NCBI GenBank assembly: GCA_031277435.1
Contig: JAITMI010000162.1
Span: 1 to 6,827, forward strand
Length of the DNA: 6,827 nucleotides
DNA from: Pseudomonadales bacterium
Lineage (GTDB): Bacteria > Pseudomonadota > Gammaproteobacteria > Pseudomonadales > Pseudohongiellaceae
Direction of reading: 5' to 3'
The notes below the pieces were generated by a model. That model did not search any database. It was not told the origin of the DNA and worked only from the letters and a program-made list of their open reading frames with translations. Numbering within the stretch: the stretch's first letter is position 1; each line of letters begins with the position of its first letter. Positions 5,926 through 6,827 of the stretch are shown one piece after another. A program made the translations under genes and the position numbers.

Positions 5926-6827
5926 TTATTGCGGCCTGACTTGCAACATCACCCCATCAGGCTCATCCGTCAGCAAATAAAGATAACCATCCGGCCCGAC
6001 GGTAATATCACGGAAACGCTGCGCGATTTCGCTCAACATGCGTTCGGCTTCGACTGGCTTGCCGTTATCATCAAAGGTGAAGCGCCGCACCGAACCGCTG
6101 AGCGTGCTCATCAATAAATTGCCTTTCCAGGCGGGGAAGGCATCGGCGTTATAGAACGCTAAGTTACCTGGATTGATGGAAGGCACCCAATACAGCACCG
6201 GTTCTTCCATGCCGGGCGGGGAATCGTGGCCCAGGGGAGTGAGATCACCGCTGTAGTGCACGCCCTTCGATACCAGAGCCCAGCCGTAATTCGCGCCTTT
6301 TTGAATGAGATTTAATTCGTCGCCGCCCGAGGGGCCGAATTCCGCCGCCCAAATATCGCCGTTGCCTGGGTTGATGGCCAAACCGAGCGGATTACGATGG
6401 CCGAGCGTCCACAGCGTCGGGTGATAACCTTGCTGGCCGATGAAGGGATTGTCGGCGGGAACCGAGCCGTCGTCATTGATGCGCACGATCTTGCCCATGT
6501 GCACCATGCCTTCTTGCGCCATCTCGCCCCAGCCGCGGTCGCCGAGCGTTAAAAATAAATGGCCCTCGGCGTCGAATTCGAGCCGCGAGCCGTAGCTGAC
6601 ATCGGAGGGCGGCTGGCCGCAGCAGCGACCGTTTTCGCGCGAGATGGCCGGGCTGTACCAGGCTTCGCCGACGAAAATATCCTGTACGTCGTTGAGCCGC
6701 GCGCCATCCCAGCGGGCGCGGGCCACGGCGGTGGTCGCCAGCGCGGGGTCTTGAACGTCTGGTTTTGAATAAGAAAAATATAGCAGGGAATTGTTGGCGA
6801 AATCAGGATGCAGCGCGATGTCCAGCA
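5926..6827 (-). CDS. PQQ-dependent sugar dehydrogenase-like protein (soluble GDH / YliI family), N-terminus cut by window edge
   Basis: The frame stays open to the right edge, and the extra residues (LDIALHPDFANNSLLYFSYS) are the usual N-terminal blade of this family, so the gene continues past 6827. An internal GTG at 6726 is not the start. Family members are six-bladed propellers that oxidise aldoses in the periplasm with PQQ. Counting from that GTG codon as residue 1, motifs are YGSRLEF (45-51), LTLGDRG (59-65), GKIVRINDDGSVPADNPF (78-95), LGHRNPLGLAINP (108-120), GPSGGDELNLIQKGANYGW (131-149) and GPDGYLYLLTDEPDG (244-258). The GHRN arginine is kept, but the His just before GxR, catalytic in soluble glucose dehydrogenase, is Ser44. 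A Cys-Cys pair (35-36) lies nearby. The gene ends with TAA 28 nt before the quinohemoprotein start, so the two are probably one operon. Substrate and activity are uncertain. Confidence 0.88.
   Translation of the reverse strand, partial: LDIALHPDFANNSLLYFSYSKPDVQDPALATTAVARARWDGARLNDVQDIFVGEAWYSPAISRENGRCCGQPPSDVSYGSRLEFDAEGHLFLTLGDRGWGEMAQEGMVHMGKIVRINDDGSVPADNPFIGQQGYHPTLWTLGHRNPLGLAINPGNGDIWAAEFGPSGGDELNLIQKGANYGWALVSKGVHYSGDLTPLGHDSPPGMEEPVLYWVPSINPGNLAFYNADAFPAWKGNLLMSTLSGSVRRFTFDDNGKPVEAERMLSEIAQRFRDITVGPDGYLYLLTDEPDGVMLQVRPQ

Noticed and set aside
5926..6726. Complete 266-residue gene starting at the GTG at 6726
   Set aside because: The same frame continues to the window edge with a family-typical segment (LDIALHPDFANNSLLYFSYS), so this would cut off a real N-terminus.
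6559..6768. Plus-strand open frame near the right edge
   Set aside because: It is antisense to the sugar dehydrogenase-like gene, whose conserved motifs cover the same bases.

Overview
The window looks like chromosomal DNA from a GC-rich Gram-negative bacterium, most likely a gammaproteobacterium. The evidence is an AsmA-family envelope protein, a periplasmic c-type cytochrome/quinoprotein, SD-led starts, and dispersed palindromic GC-rich repeats of the kind common in Gamma- and Betaproteobacteria. No ribosomal or other taxonomic marker is present, so I do not name a genus.

Layout, left to right. Positions 1-144 are the edge of a CRISPR array: one repeat cut by the window edge, two full 36-nt repeats, and two spacers of 30 and 31 nt. 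No cas gene is in the window. Positions 145-406 hold no credible gene, but contain a hairpin-forming dispersed repeat at 361-393. The rest is three minus-strand genes in transcription order from right to left: a PQQ sugar dehydrogenase-like protein (5926-6827, its N-terminus beyond the right edge); 28 nt later a quinohemoprotein with an N-terminal cytochrome c domain and a PQQ-type propeller (3651-5897); and, after a 250-nt gap with a paired hairpin repeat, a 997-residue AsmA-family protein (407-3400).

The two quinoproteins are tightly spaced and almost certainly co-transcribed. They look like a periplasmic oxidation module that passes electrons from PQQ to heme c. Both have lost residues expected from the best-known members of their families: the sugar dehydrogenase-like protein has Ser where the catalytic His is expected, and the quinohemoprotein has Gln and Pro where the calcium-binding Glu and Asn are expected. 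They may therefore be a divergent or repurposed pair. The AsmA protein is probably unrelated in function and may have its own transcript.

The most striking structural feature is a 133-nt inverted pair of REP-like palindromes (REPIN-like) inside the 5' coding region of the quinohemoprotein gene, between a well-supported start codon and the signal-peptide hydrophobic core. It is translated in frame and adds about 44 charged, Pro/Gly/Arg-rich residues. A related pair, in the opposite arrangement, lies in the gap before asmA.
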